32,582 bases of DNA from Pseudomonadota bacterium (lineage in GTDB: Bacteria > Pseudomonadota > Gammaproteobacteria > Xanthomonadales > Xanthomonadaceae). The position numbers and the translations under genes were made by a program. Of this stretch, positions 14,225 through 21,559 are shown one piece after another (position 1 is the stretch's first letter; each line of letters starts with the position of its first letter). The stretch lies in the NCBI GenBank assembly GCA_018242465.1, contig JAFEBY010000005.1, forward strand, positions 1 to 32,582, read 5' to 3'. Below the pieces are notes generated by a model. That model was not told the DNA's origin, did not search any database, and worked only from the letters and a program-made list of their open reading frames with translations.

Positions 14225-14875
14225 ATGAAAATCGTCAAATACTGGAAATTGTTCTTATTGTCTCTACCCGCTTTTGCTGCCGTGTTTTATCTGATGGGAA
14301 CCGCCTATCAACAAGCCATCCTCGCACGATATGGGGTGCACTATTCCCAATATTCTTTAACCTTCCAAGATGCTGTTTCGAATGGCTTCATTTCAATCTA
14401 TGGAACCGCATTCCCTGCCGCCTTATACGCTCTCTTGGCAATCTTGGTGGCCATGGTGATTCTTATCTGGGCTTCTGTCATCACCTCATATGATGGCCCG
14501 CGAGAATGGGCTCTTCGCTTTATTCAAAAAATGCAGCGCAAGAGAGAAGTTAAACCAGGAATTACTGAGTTGGAAAAAGCAACTGAGGTCGTTCTGCGAA
14601 TTGGGCTCATCCCACTTTCAATAGTCGTATTCGCAGCGCTCGGGGCCATTGTCGTGCAACTTTCCTTGCACGCTGGAAAACTGTCTGCGGAACAGAACAT
14701 TCAGGCCTTTGCTGCTGGGAAACTGGCGACCTACGAAATCAATGGAAAGAAGGCCTCAATCATCGTATGCAATGACAACTACTGCGCGATGTGGGATGGC
14801 AAGGGGAGTTTTCAGGCGCCGCGTTCCGCGCTGAACAACCAAGTGACAAACCCGCCAACCACCTTCAATTATTGA
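14225..14875 (+). CDS. Three-span membrane protein with extracytoplasmic C-terminal domain
   Basis: A 216-residue protein of unknown family. Membrane spans are seen at about residues 9-30 (LFLLSLPAFAAVFYLMGTAY), 67-90 (AALYALLAILVAMVILIWASVI) and 128-150 (LIPLSIVVFAALGAIVVQLSL). A basic loop lies between the second and third spans (FIQKMQRKREVK), expected in the cytoplasm. The C-terminal 65 residues would then be periplasmic, with KKASIIVCNDNYCAMWDGKG containing two cysteines six residues apart that could form a disulfide. The ATG at 14225 has GGGAGGA upstream, a strong site. Confidence 0.7.
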   Translation: MKIVKYWKLFLLSLPAFAAVFYLMGTAYQQAILARYGVHYSQYSLTFQDAVSNGFISIYGTAFPAALYALLAILVAMVILIWASVITSYDGPREWALRFIQKMQRKREVKPGITELEKATEVVLRIGLIPLSIVVFAALGAIVVQLSLHAGKLSAEQNIQAFAAGKLATYEINGKKASIIVCNDNYCAMWDGKGSFQAPRSALNNQVTNPPTTFNY

Positions 14876-14880
14876 TTGCC

Positions 14881-14927
14881 TTGACACTCCCAGATTTGAG
14901 GCTATGAAAGTGGTCTCAAGTCTGGGA
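14881..14927 (+). promoter_or_regulatory. Sigma-70-like promoter overlapped by an operator-like inverted repeat
   Basis: TTGACA (14881-14886) and TATGAA (14903-14908) are 16 bp apart. A 13-bp inverted repeat surrounds the -10: TCCCAGATTTGAG at 14888-14900 in the spacer and CTCAAGTCTGGGA at 14915-14927 around the expected start of transcription, complementary except for one position. This is the geometry of a repressor operator. If transcription instead reads through from upstream, the same repeat would form a hairpin covering the GGGAG ribosome site of the next gene. Confidence 0.55.
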
Positions 14928-14935
14928 GCTTCGAC

Positions 14936-15130
14936 GTGAAGGTAAAACATTTCTGGAATAAGGCATTCTTAGCTGCTTTGACAAGGTTGCCTGCCCAAGA
15001 AGCAAAGTTAGAGGCAGACCTTGCCACTGAACTATGCATTCAACATTGGAAGTCCCATGTTTACGACTGGTCTGAGCCTAAAGAAGTAGCATGGAAAGAC
15101 TTGAAGATCACCGATATGCCACCGGCTTAG
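14936..15130 (+). CDS. Hypothetical 64-aa protein
   Basis: A small basic-then-acidic protein (KVKHFWNKAFLAALTRLPAQEAKLEADLATELC...) with no recognised family; the first 40 residues look helical and amphipathic. It starts with GTG at 14936, with GGGAG about seven bases upstream, and is served by the promoter/operator described just before it. A regulator acting on its own promoter would fit the layout, though no helix-turn-helix is evident. It converges on the next gene, overlapping its end by four bases. Confidence 0.5.
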   Translation: MKVKHFWNKAFLAALTRLPAQEAKLEADLATELCIQHWKSHVYDWSEPKEVAWKDLKITDMPPA

Positions 15131-15702
15131 GGCTTAATTTTTCTCTTTCCTTTCTGCCTTGTCTCCGCTGTGCCGGACGCCCCTAAACTCTGTTGATTGC
15201 TATCCGGTGTGACGCTCTTGTCGTCCTTCTTCTGCAAAAACTCGGCTAGAGAGGCGGCAAGTTCTTCGCTATTCATTACGTCAATAATTTCATTTTCTCC
15301 TTCTCGAAACACAACATATTGATTGAGCGGTTGCTCCTCCTGTGGCAGGTCTCCGCTCGCCGTACAAAGAATCACTTTCAGCACCCTATAACGAGAATCA
15401 GGATTAGAAAATGAACTAACGTAACGTTTGTAACTACTTTTCCTGCGAATATTTTTGTTTTTTACAGCCAGAGAATTAGTCCCACTCTCTGAAACAGTCC
15501 AAAGTTGCTTACCTATTTCTTTTTTGTCAGTTATTTCATAGCCATTCTTTGTCGCTGCATCTAAAGCATCCTGGTACGAACTAAAGTCCCCACCAATTTT
15601 TTTTAGGGGAATCTCTCTCGTTAAAATCACATAACTCACCGCCAACCAACTCTTTCCGTCTTTCGAACTGCATGATTGAGCGATTACGACTTTTCTACTC
15701 AT
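15127..15702 (-). CDS. Hypothetical 191-aa protein downstream of the second integrase
   Basis: Not recognised. The product has a beta-rich N-terminal half (RKVVIAQSCSSKDGKSWLAVSYVIL), a lysine-rich middle (VKNKNIRRKSSYKRY), a strand-like YRVLKVILCTASG, an acidic helix (NSEELAASLAEFLQKK) and a basic disordered tail (ETRQKGKRKIKP). The ATG at 15702 is preceded by GAGAGA-rich sequence. A GTG at 15753 in frame overlaps the integrase stop and would allow coupling, but has no ribosome site. It is transcribed in the same direction as the integrase and separated from it by 47 bp. The lower GC relative to the integrase gene suggests a different origin. Confidence 0.55.
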   Translation of the reverse strand: MSRKVVIAQSCSSKDGKSWLAVSYVILTREIPLKKIGGDFSSYQDALDAATKNGYEITDKKEIGKQLWTVSESGTNSLAVKNKNIRRKSSYKRYVSSFSNPDSRYRVLKVILCTASGDLPQEEQPLNQYVVFREGENEIIDVMNSEELAASLAEFLQKKDDKSVTPDSNQQSLGASGTAETRQKGKRKIKP

Positions 15703-15749
15703 AATCTCTTCTCTCTCTCGGCATTCTATAAAATTGTTCGTTTCGAAAA

Positions 15750-17309
15750 TCACGGATGCAAATCATCAGATTCGCTTAGGCATTGCAGAAACAGACCAGC
15801 CTTGTATCGCTCAAGCAGCATAGGCACCTTGAAACACGCGATAGCCCGAATACGCTCCGGCAGTGACTTCACATCCGCCACATGGATGTAATGCCTTTCC
15901 AACGTGGTCACCTTTTCCTTCTTCGCGTGCCCTGTGATTTTCGCAATCACCTCAACATCGACCCCTGCTTCCACTAGTCTCGTCGATAACGTGTGCCGGA
16001 AGGCATGGAAGCCCACACCCTTCTCGAAACCTAGCCCCTTCAAATACGCGGCAAACTGCCTGGACAGTTGGCGCCCATAACCTAGTCCATTAGGCGTTCC
16101 ATCCTTCTTCGTCCCCGCGGGAAGATGCGGGAACAATCTCGGATGCCCGGTCTTCTCCATGTCTTCGACGAAGTTGAGAAATCCCGCATCCAACAATGGC
16201 TGCGCCAAGGGTACGAAGCGAATCGACGATTTCGTCTTGACCTTCTGATTGCGGTCGTTCTTCCAGATGAAAATCCCCCAAACATCCTCAATCTGCTTCA
16301 CGTCTTCGATATACAACTGCGCAACTTCGTTGACCCTGGCGCCGGTGTAGAGGCCCAACATCGGCCCCCACCATCGATGCGGATACTTCGACGCCCAGGG
16401 CACGAAGTTCTTAGTCGCAAAGATGGCCTTGAGTTCTTCATCGGTAAACGGCCGTCCGGTTTCCAACTCGCGGTCGGTGTCGATTTCCCGCCCCGTTCCT
16501 TTGAGTGGAGAACGGTCGATGGCACCCGAATCCTCAAGCGCTTTGAAGAACACGTTCAAGCGCTGCCGGTGCTTATTCAACGTATGCGGTGATGGCATGG
16601 GAACCCCCAAGCCCTTGCCCTTCTCGATGATGGCCTGCACCGACAAATCCCGAAACGCTGGCTTCACCGTGGCATTCGCGGGCCACCACCGCACGGCCTC
16701 CCAGAACGACCGAATATGGGTGGCCTTGATGTGGTTGACCGGCATGTCACCAATCACCCCGATGAGGATGCGCAAAGAATGCTTGCTTTCCGTAATGGTG
16801 TCCGAGGACAGCCGGCGACGTTCCAGGTCGGAGATGTGATTTGCGATTTCCGTGGACAGAAGCGGACTATCGGGTTGCTTGGGCTGGACAATGCTTTCCG
16901 ATGCACCCGGACCTTCGGCATCCAAGATGGCTTGAACCGTCTTGATGAAGTCCTGCGTGTCCTTGGCGCCCTTGGTCGTGACCTCACCGAAGTTCACCAG
17001 GCGCCCGACTTGAACGTCCCGACCGGTCCAATGCCGGAGTTCGCCACGCTCTTGGGCACGCGTGACCTCCTCAAGCATCTTCTTGACGTCGATATCCGCC
17101 ACCCCTGCCTCCCCCGTTGCTCGCATCACCCGGAAGGCGGATGCGAGCGCCACTGCATAGGTCTCGGCTAGGAGTCTAGCGCTGTCCCCGCGTAAGCCCG
17201 CAAGGGTCTTCACGATGAAGCGGGAGCCGACTACAGGCTGCAGGTCTTCCGGCACGAAATACCGCGCGTAGAGACCAGAGGGTCGGGTCAACAAATAGGG
17301 CTTGGGCAC
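15750..17309 (-). CDS. Tyrosine recombinase/integrase at the tRNA-Gly junction (second copy)
   Basis: A 519-residue integrase counted from GTG 17309. The N-terminus PKPYLLTRPSGLYARYFVPEDL is the arm-binding start (DUF6538-type) of many island integrases in this group. A core-binding domain (about residues 150-265) precedes the catalytic domain: R325 in TGARVNE, H435-x-x-R438 in HAFRHT, H461 in TGHA and Y474 in ERHYIHV. The frame stays open to a TTG at 17402, but the GTG matches the family start. It reads away from the tRNA 3' end about 100 bp away, the standard arrangement for an element integrated in a tRNA gene. It is closely related to the recombinase at 8864-10234. Confidence 0.95.
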   Translation of the reverse strand: MPKPYLLTRPSGLYARYFVPEDLQPVVGSRFIVKTLAGLRGDSARLLAETYAVALASAFRVMRATGEAGVADIDVKKMLEEVTRAQERGELRHWTGRDVQVGRLVNFGEVTTKGAKDTQDFIKTVQAILDAEGPGASESIVQPKQPDSPLLSTEIANHISDLERRRLSSDTITESKHSLRILIGVIGDMPVNHIKATHIRSFWEAVRWWPANATVKPAFRDLSVQAIIEKGKGLGVPMPSPHTLNKHRQRLNVFFKALEDSGAIDRSPLKGTGREIDTDRELETGRPFTDEELKAIFATKNFVPWASKYPHRWWGPMLGLYTGARVNEVAQLYIEDVKQIEDVWGIFIWKNDRNQKVKTKSSIRFVPLAQPLLDAGFLNFVEDMEKTGHPRLFPHLPAGTKKDGTPNGLGYGRQLSRQFAAYLKGLGFEKGVGFHAFRHTLSTRLVEAGVDVEVIAKITGHAKKEKVTTLERHYIHVADVKSLPERIRAIACFKVPMLLERYKAGLFLQCLSESDDLHP

Positions 17310-17314
17310 GCAAC

Positions 17315-17334
17315 TGATACCTAAATTGATACCT
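17315..17334. repeat. Two tandem TGATACCT repeats upstream of the integrase start
   Basis: TGATACCT occurs at 17315-17322 and 17327-17334, a 12-bp period, between the tRNA 3' end and the integrase start. Position and spacing fit arm-type or accessory (excisionase/regulator) binding sites, or autoregulation of the integrase gene. Two copies only. Confidence 0.4.
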
Positions 17335-17370
17335 CGGGGAGGACAATTCAGGTGATGCGTTTTCTTGGAA

Positions 17371-17407
17371 AACCCTTGCCGTTCAATATCTTGGAACGGC
17401 AAGGGTT
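17371..17407 (-). terminator. Hairpin terminator after tRNA-Gly
   Basis: AACCCTTGCCGTTC and its exact complement GAACGGCAAGGGTT form a perfect 14-bp stem around a 9-base loop. Read on the minus strand it starts five bases after the tRNA CCA end and is followed by TTTTCC, as expected for a rho-independent terminator of the tRNA transcript. It lies on the island side of the tRNA, so it is either brought by the element or lies beyond a longer attachment core. Confidence 0.75.
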
Positions 17408-17411
17408 AGGT

Positions 17412-17485
17412 TGGAGCGGGTGAAGGGAATCGAACCCTCGTCAGTAGCTTGGGAAGCTACAGCTCTACCATTGAGCTACACCCGC
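17412..17485 (-). tRNA. tRNA-Gly (anticodon CCC)
   Basis: Read on the minus strand, the acceptor GCGGGTG pairs with CACCCGC, followed by discriminator T and an encoded CCA. The D arm is GCTC-AATGGTA-GAGC, the anticodon arm is GTAGC-TTCCCAA-GCTAC with CCC at positions 34-36, and the T arm is AGGGTTCGATTCCCT. All stems pair. The 3' end of the gene faces the island and is its likely attachment site, restored intact by the insertion. Confidence 0.95.
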
Positions 17486-17495
17486 GACGCAGCGA

Positions 17496-17527
17496 ATTCT
17501 AACTGCAGCGTGGTGCCCGTGTGTCAA
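17496..17527 (-). promoter_or_regulatory. Probable tRNA-Gly promoter
   Basis: On the minus strand TTGACA (17527-17522) and TAGAAT (17501-17496) precede the tRNA; the -10 ends 11 bases before the mature 5' end. The spacer is 20 bp, longer than usual, so the exact -10 is uncertain. Confidence 0.4.
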
Positions 17528-17534
17528 GCAATGG

Positions 17535-19418
17535 TTAGAACGTCTTGCCGACAGTCAGCGACAGTGCACGATAGTTGCCGCCCTTGCGCGCGATGGTCGA
17601 GGTGCCGCCGACCATCACGTCGAGGCCTTCCACCTGGCCACGCACGCCGGCCGCCAGCGAACCATAGCCGCGATCGAACGACAGCCCCGGCACCGCGAAC
17701 TCCATCGAACCCACGCTCGGCATGCTGGCCCACGCTTCCGCCGGCAGCTTGCCGAATTCGCGATCAATGCTCAGGCGCGCGAACGGCGTCCAGCCCTCGG
17801 CGATGTGGTAACGGCCTTCGTAACCCAGCGACGCCAGGCGTGAATTGAAGGTCTGCGAGGGATAAGCCAGTGCGGTCGACAGGCTGGCGTCGCTTTCGGT
17901 GTAGCCGTCGATGCGAATGCGCTGCAGCAGCACTTCACCGACCGGGCCATGGTCGAGCTTGCCGCTGTGGAACATCCAGCCGCCGTTGATGCCGGCATAG
18001 GCGTCGCTGCCGTTGGCCTTGCCGGTATGGGTGCGCACGGCCGTCCCGAGCGGGATGTCGCGATGCACGGTGTCTTCGATGCGCGAATAGCCGAGCTGTG
18101 CGGTCACCCAGGCGTTGTCGTTGTGCCAACCGGCGAAGCCCGCGATCGAGAGATCGGTCTGGCGGAAATCACCACGCTTCTGCGCGTAATCGATGCGCTG
18201 GCGGCCGTAGTTGAGCGCGCCACCGTAGTTGAATGCACCACTGTTCCAGCCGATGCCACCACCCAGCGACGGGCCGATGCCGTCGAAGCCGTCGCCGGAC
18301 GGGCCCCGGTTGTAACGCTGTTGGTCGAGGTTGCCGTTGAACCACCAGCGCATGCCGTTTTCAACCTTATCGCCAAAGGTCTTGCCCTGGGTCTGTGCGA
18401 ACAGCAGGTCGGCGCGATTGCGACCCACGCTCATCGCCGACAAAGGCAGAATGGCGATCTGGCGTGGACCTTCCAGCGTAGCGACGGCATAGTCACCGAG
18501 GATCTTGTGCGCGGCGGTCGACGGATGCACGCCATCGGCGAAGGCGTAGGTGTACGGTGCATTCGAGGTGACGTAGGACGTCGGATTGCAGGTCAGCGAA
18601 TTGGCGGTGATCTGCGGCTGACAGGCAGTGCCGGTGACATTGGTAAAACCGAAGGGCGCAGGATTCGCAACGATCTCGTCGATCAGCCCGAAGGTATTGA
18701 GCGGAATGAAGCGCAGGCCCTGCCCGGCCAGTCCCTGGTACAGCGCGGCGTTGTAGGCCATCGCCAGCTGCGTGCCTTGTGCTTGCGCTGTTGCGCCTTG
18801 CGCACGGAACGACGGCGTTTGGCCAAGATCCGGGATATTCGGGACGAGAACGTAACGAGCGCCCGCTGCCTGCAATTTGGCGACGATGCCGACTTCACCA
18901 CCAACCGCCGTCGCAAGAGTGCTTTGCACCGGCGCGCCAGCGGTAATCGCGAACAGATCATTGGCGCCACCCCACACGGTGTAGAGCGCGTGCGAATCGG
19001 CGCGGCCACCGGTACTGGCGAGATAGAAGTTCACCTGCTGGTCGACCGAGGGTATCGGACCCAGCGCACCCGACGATGGCGTAACCACGCGTGCGCCGCC
19101 AACGGCGTAATTGTCACCGGTATCGGCCTTGGGACCGGTTGCGGAGGCCGTCCAGCCCGTCGATTGGTTGACGCCGTAATAGTTCGCCACGTTCTGTGCC
19201 CAGGTGGTCCCCGGATTGGTGGTGAACTGGCCGATCACCGGCTGCGCGCTGGCCGGCAGCAACGGCCGGAAGAAGCCGGCGTCGGTCAGGCTGTCGCCGA
19301 AGAAAATGGTCCTGCTGAAGGTCTGGGCGTGGGTGTCCACGAATTGCTGGGCGGCGGCCGGCAGGGCCGCGATCGACAGGGCGGAAGCCAGGGCGGTGCA
19401 GAGGAGCTTGGTGCGCAT
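17535..19418 (-). CDS. GDSL esterase/lipase autotransporter (EstA-like)
   Basis: A 627-residue outer-membrane esterase. A signal peptide (MRTKLLCTALASALSIAALPAAAQ) leads into a GDSL hydrolase domain: nucleophile S43 in FFGDSLTD, oxyanion block AVGGARV near 110, GGAND with N153, and D295-x-x-H298 in DGVHPS. From about residue 370 the sequence has the alternating, aromatic-rich pattern of an autotransporter beta-barrel and ends in phenylalanine (LTVGKTF), the outer-membrane protein signature. Length and order match Pseudomonas EstA-type enzymes, which stay surface-attached and affect lipids and motility. The ATG at 19418 places the signal peptide at the start; the frame continues to 19472. It is divergent from thiS. 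Confidence 0.92.
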   Translation of the reverse strand: MRTKLLCTALASALSIAALPAAAQQFVDTHAQTFSRTIFFGDSLTDAGFFRPLLPASAQPVIGQFTTNPGTTWAQNVANYYGVNQSTGWTASATGPKADTGDNYAVGGARVVTPSSGALGPIPSVDQQVNFYLASTGGRADSHALYTVWGGANDLFAITAGAPVQSTLATAVGGEVGIVAKLQAAGARYVLVPNIPDLGQTPSFRAQGATAQAQGTQLAMAYNAALYQGLAGQGLRFIPLNTFGLIDEIVANPAPFGFTNVTGTACQPQITANSLTCNPTSYVTSNAPYTYAFADGVHPSTAAHKILGDYAVATLEGPRQIAILPLSAMSVGRNRADLLFAQTQGKTFGDKVENGMRWWFNGNLDQQRYNRGPSGDGFDGIGPSLGGGIGWNSGAFNYGGALNYGRQRIDYAQKRGDFRQTDLSIAGFAGWHNDNAWVTAQLGYSRIEDTVHRDIPLGTAVRTHTGKANGSDAYAGINGGWMFHSGKLDHGPVGEVLLQRIRIDGYTESDASLSTALAYPSQTFNSRLASLGYEGRYHIAEGWTPFARLSIDREFGKLPAEAWASMPSVGSMEFAVPGLSFDRGYGSLAAGVRGQVEGLDVMVGGTSTIARKGGNYRALSLTVGKTF

Positions 19419-19530
19419 CGGTGCGATCTCGTTGGCCGGGCTGGATTCGCCCGCGTATGGCGATGGTTTCACGATTTTCTAACGCTCGCATGCTGCGGTG
19501 CGGCATCCCGCTTCGGGCGACAATGGCGGC

Positions 19531-19731
19531 ATGGACATCCAGCTCAATGGCGAAGCGCGCACTTGCGCCCACGACACCACCATCGCAACCCTGCTGCAAT
19601 CGGAAGGATTGGCGGAACGCCGCGTCGCGGTCGAGGTCAATGGCGAGATCGTGCCGCGCAGTCGTCATGCGACCACTGCATTGCAGGCAGGAGATCGCGT
19701 CGAGATCGTGCATGCGCTCGGTGGTGGTTGA
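19531..19731 (+). CDS. thiS: Sulfur carrier protein ThiS
   Basis: A 66-residue ubiquitin-fold protein ending in the required double glycine (HALGGG), whose C-terminus is adenylated and thiocarboxylated to donate sulfur for the thiazole ring of thiamine. The N-terminal MDIQLNGEAR strand and the QAGDRVEIVHALGGG end are characteristic. The ATG at 19531 gives the usual length; the frame extends upstream to 19498 without support. It is followed at 45 bp by thiG, its enzymatic partner. No TPP riboswitch was seen in the short gap before it. Confidence 0.95.
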   Translation: MDIQLNGEARTCAHDTTIATLLQSEGLAERRVAVEVNGEIVPRSRHATTALQAGDRVEIVHALGGG

Positions 19732-19776
19732 GTGATCGCCCGGCAATCATTCAGTCCTTTCGGCGATAATTTCCCC

Positions 19777-20565
19777 ATGAACATTTCCGACGACGCCCTG
19801 GTCATCGCAGGGAAGACCTACCGTTCCCGCCTGCTCACCGGTACCGGCAAATTCAGGGACCTCGACGAAACCCGCAACGCCACCGAAGCGGCTGGTGCCG
19901 AGATCGTCACCGTGGCGATTCGCCGCTCCAACATTGGCCAGAACCCGGGCGAACCCAACCTGCTCGACGTGTTGCCGCCCGATCGCTACACCATTCTCCC
20001 GAATACCGCCGGCTGCTACACCGCCGAGGACGCCGTGCGCACCTGCAGGCTCGCGCGCGAACTGCTGGATGGCCACAACCTGACCAAGCTCGAAGTGCTG
20101 GGCGACCAGAAGACGCTGTTCCCCGACGTGATCCAGACGATCAAGGCCGCTGAACAGCTGGTCGCCGACGGTTTCCACGTCATGGTCTACACCAGCGACG
20201 ACCCGATCCTGTGCAAGCGCCTGGAAGAGATCGGCTGCGTCGCGGTGATGCCGCTGGCTGCGCCGATCGGTTCCGGCCTCGGCATCCAGAATCGCTACAA
20301 CCTGATGGAGATCGTCGAGAACGCCAAGGTGCCGATCATCGTCGACGCTGGCGTCGGCACCGCGTCGGACGCCGCGATCGCGATGGAACTCGGCTGCGAT
20401 GGCGTGCTGATGAACACCGCGATCGCCGGAGCCAAGGATCCTGTCCGGATGGCGCGTGCGATGAAAGCCGCGGTCGAAGCCGGGCGCGATGCTTTCCTCG
20501 CCGGCCGCATCCCGCGCAAGCGCTATGCCAGCGCATCGTCGCCGGTGGATGGCTTGATCGGATGA
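19777..20565 (+). CDS. thiG: Thiazole synthase ThiG
   Basis: A 262-residue TIM-barrel enzyme that joins 1-deoxyxylulose 5-phosphate, dehydroglycine and ThiS thiocarboxylate to form the thiazole phosphate of thiamine. The Schiff-base lysine is K104 in LTKLEVLGD, by family analogy. Conserved blocks include [28 protein letters not shown] and [11 protein letters not shown]. The C-terminus [16 protein letters not shown] closely resembles Xanthomonadaceae ThiG. ATG 19777 is chosen; a GTG at 19732 directly after the thiS stop would add 15 atypical residues. Its stop overlaps the trmB start by four bases (ATGA). Confidence 0.97.
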   Translation: MNISDDALVIAGKTYRSRLLTGTGKFRDLDETRNATEAAGAEIVTVAIRRSNIGQNPGEPNLLDVLPPDRYTILPNTAGCYTAEDAVRTCRLARELLDGHNLTKLEVLGDQKTLFPDVIQTIKAAEQLVADGFHVMVYTSDDPILCKRLEEIGCVAVMPLAAPIGSGLGIQNRYNLMEIVENAKVPIIVDAGVGTASDAAIAMELGCDGVLMNTAIAGAKDPVRMARAMKAAVEAGRDAFLAGRIPRKRYASASSPVDGLIG

Positions 20566-21296
20566 CGGACCCGTTCTCCAGCGAAGGTGCGAAAGTTCCG
20601 GCCAAACCGTTCACCGTCGAACCTGGCCGTCGCCGCATCCGCAGTTTCGTCTTGCGCCAGGGCCGTTTCACCCCGGCGCAGCAGAAAGCCTTCGACGAAC
20701 AATGGCCGCGCTTTGGCCTCGACTACGCCGGCAGGCCGCGCGATTTCGACGCCGCGTTCGGTCGCCACGCCCCGCGCATCGTCGAGATCGGGTTCGGCAA
20801 TGGCGAGGCGTTGCGCTATTCCGCCGCGCTCGATCCCGTACGCGACCACATCGGCATCGAAGTGCATGCGCCCGGCGTCGGGCGCCTGCTCAATGCGCTG
20901 GCACAGGATGATGCGAAGAATGCCCGCCTCTACCACCACGACGCCGTGGAAGTGCTGGAAAACGAAATCGCCGACGCATCGCTCGACGAGATCCGCATCT
21001 ACTTCCCCGATCCCTGGCACAAGAAGCGCCACGGCAAGCGCCGCCTGGTGAACGCCGAATTCGCCGCCTTGCTGGTGCGCAAGCTGTCACCCGCGGGCCG
21101 CCTGCATCTCGCCACCGACTGGCCCGACTACGCCGAACAGATGTGGGACGTACTCGATGCCACGCCAGGACTGGTCAATCGTGAAGGGCCACGCGGGCAG
21201 GTACCACGCCCGGCCTGGCGTCCGCAGACGCATTTCGAGACACGCGGGCAACGGCTGGGGCATCCCGTTTTCGATCTGATCTACGACCGGGCCTAG
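20562..21296 (+). CDS. trmB: tRNA (guanine-N7-)-methyltransferase TrmB
   Basis: A 244-residue SAM-dependent enzyme that methylates G46 of tRNAs. The SAM-binding motif [12 protein letters not shown] is in the first third. The family signature [20 protein letters not shown] sits in the middle, and the [11 protein letters not shown] block and the substrate-binding THFETRG near the end are present. Start ATG 20562 overlaps the thiG stop (ATGA), implying translational coupling with the thiamine genes, an arrangement I recall from other Xanthomonadales. Its stop codon touches the nested repeat element that follows. Confidence 0.97.
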   Translation: MTDPFSSEGAKVPAKPFTVEPGRRRIRSFVLRQGRFTPAQQKAFDEQWPRFGLDYAGRPRDFDAAFGRHAPRIVEIGFGNGEALRYSAALDPVRDHIGIEVHAPGVGRLLNALAQDDAKNARLYHHDAVEVLENEIADASLDEIRIYFPDPWHKKRHGKRRLVNAEFAALLVRKLSPAGRLHLATDWPDYAEQMWDVLDATPGLVNREGPRGQVPRPAWRPQTHFETRGQRLGHPVFDLIYDRA

Positions 21297-21556
21297 GCCT
21301 CTTGACGCCATCGGGACACGCCATGCCGCGCCAAGGCGCATGCGGTGCAAGGAAGAACGAGTGAGTTTATGTCGATAAATGAGCGAGTGATGACGATGCA
21401 GTGCATGCGCCTTGACGCGGCCCTCCGGGTTGCCGTGTCCGCCCGCCATGCGGGCACGCGCGGCTTGAACAGGCGGCCAGCCTGTCGCTGCGCCACGCGT
21501 GCCCCCCTAACAATCGGACACGGCAACATGGCATGTCCCGATGGCGTCAAGAGGCC
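21296..21556. repeat. 261-bp nested inverted-repeat element (three-way-junction fold)
   Basis: The outer arms, 21296-21325 and 21527-21556, are complementary over 30 bp with one mismatch. Inside are a second pair, 21326-21348 with 21398-21420 (20 of 23), whose loop holds TTTAT-GTCG-ATAAA, and a third nested set: 21429-21441 with 21515-21527 (13 of 13), 21452-21460 with 21496-21504 (9 of 9), 21469-21474 with 21480-21485 (6 of 6). A single strand would fold into a closing stem with two long branches. The right outer arm contains the GAGG that probably serves as ribosome site for the permease. It may be a MITE-like insertion, a chromosomal interspersed repeat or an RNA control element; no target duplication is evident. 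Confidence 0.75.
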
Positions 21557-21559
21557 CTG

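Noticed and set aside
17315..17334. Start of a CRISPR or iteron array
   Set aside because: Only two copies of an 8-mer with a 4-bp spacer; no CRISPR array is present anywhere in the window.
17949..19769. 606-codon open frame on the plus strand
   Set aside because: It runs antisense to the GDSL autotransporter, whose signal peptide, catalytic motifs and barrel end are clear; high GC makes long shadow frames common.
21429..21556. Possible integron attC site (long imperfect dyads and a CCTAACAATC segment)
   Set aside because: No matching GTTRRRY/RYYYAAC pair at the ends, no cassette array or integron integrase in the window, and the outer arms are far longer than in attC.
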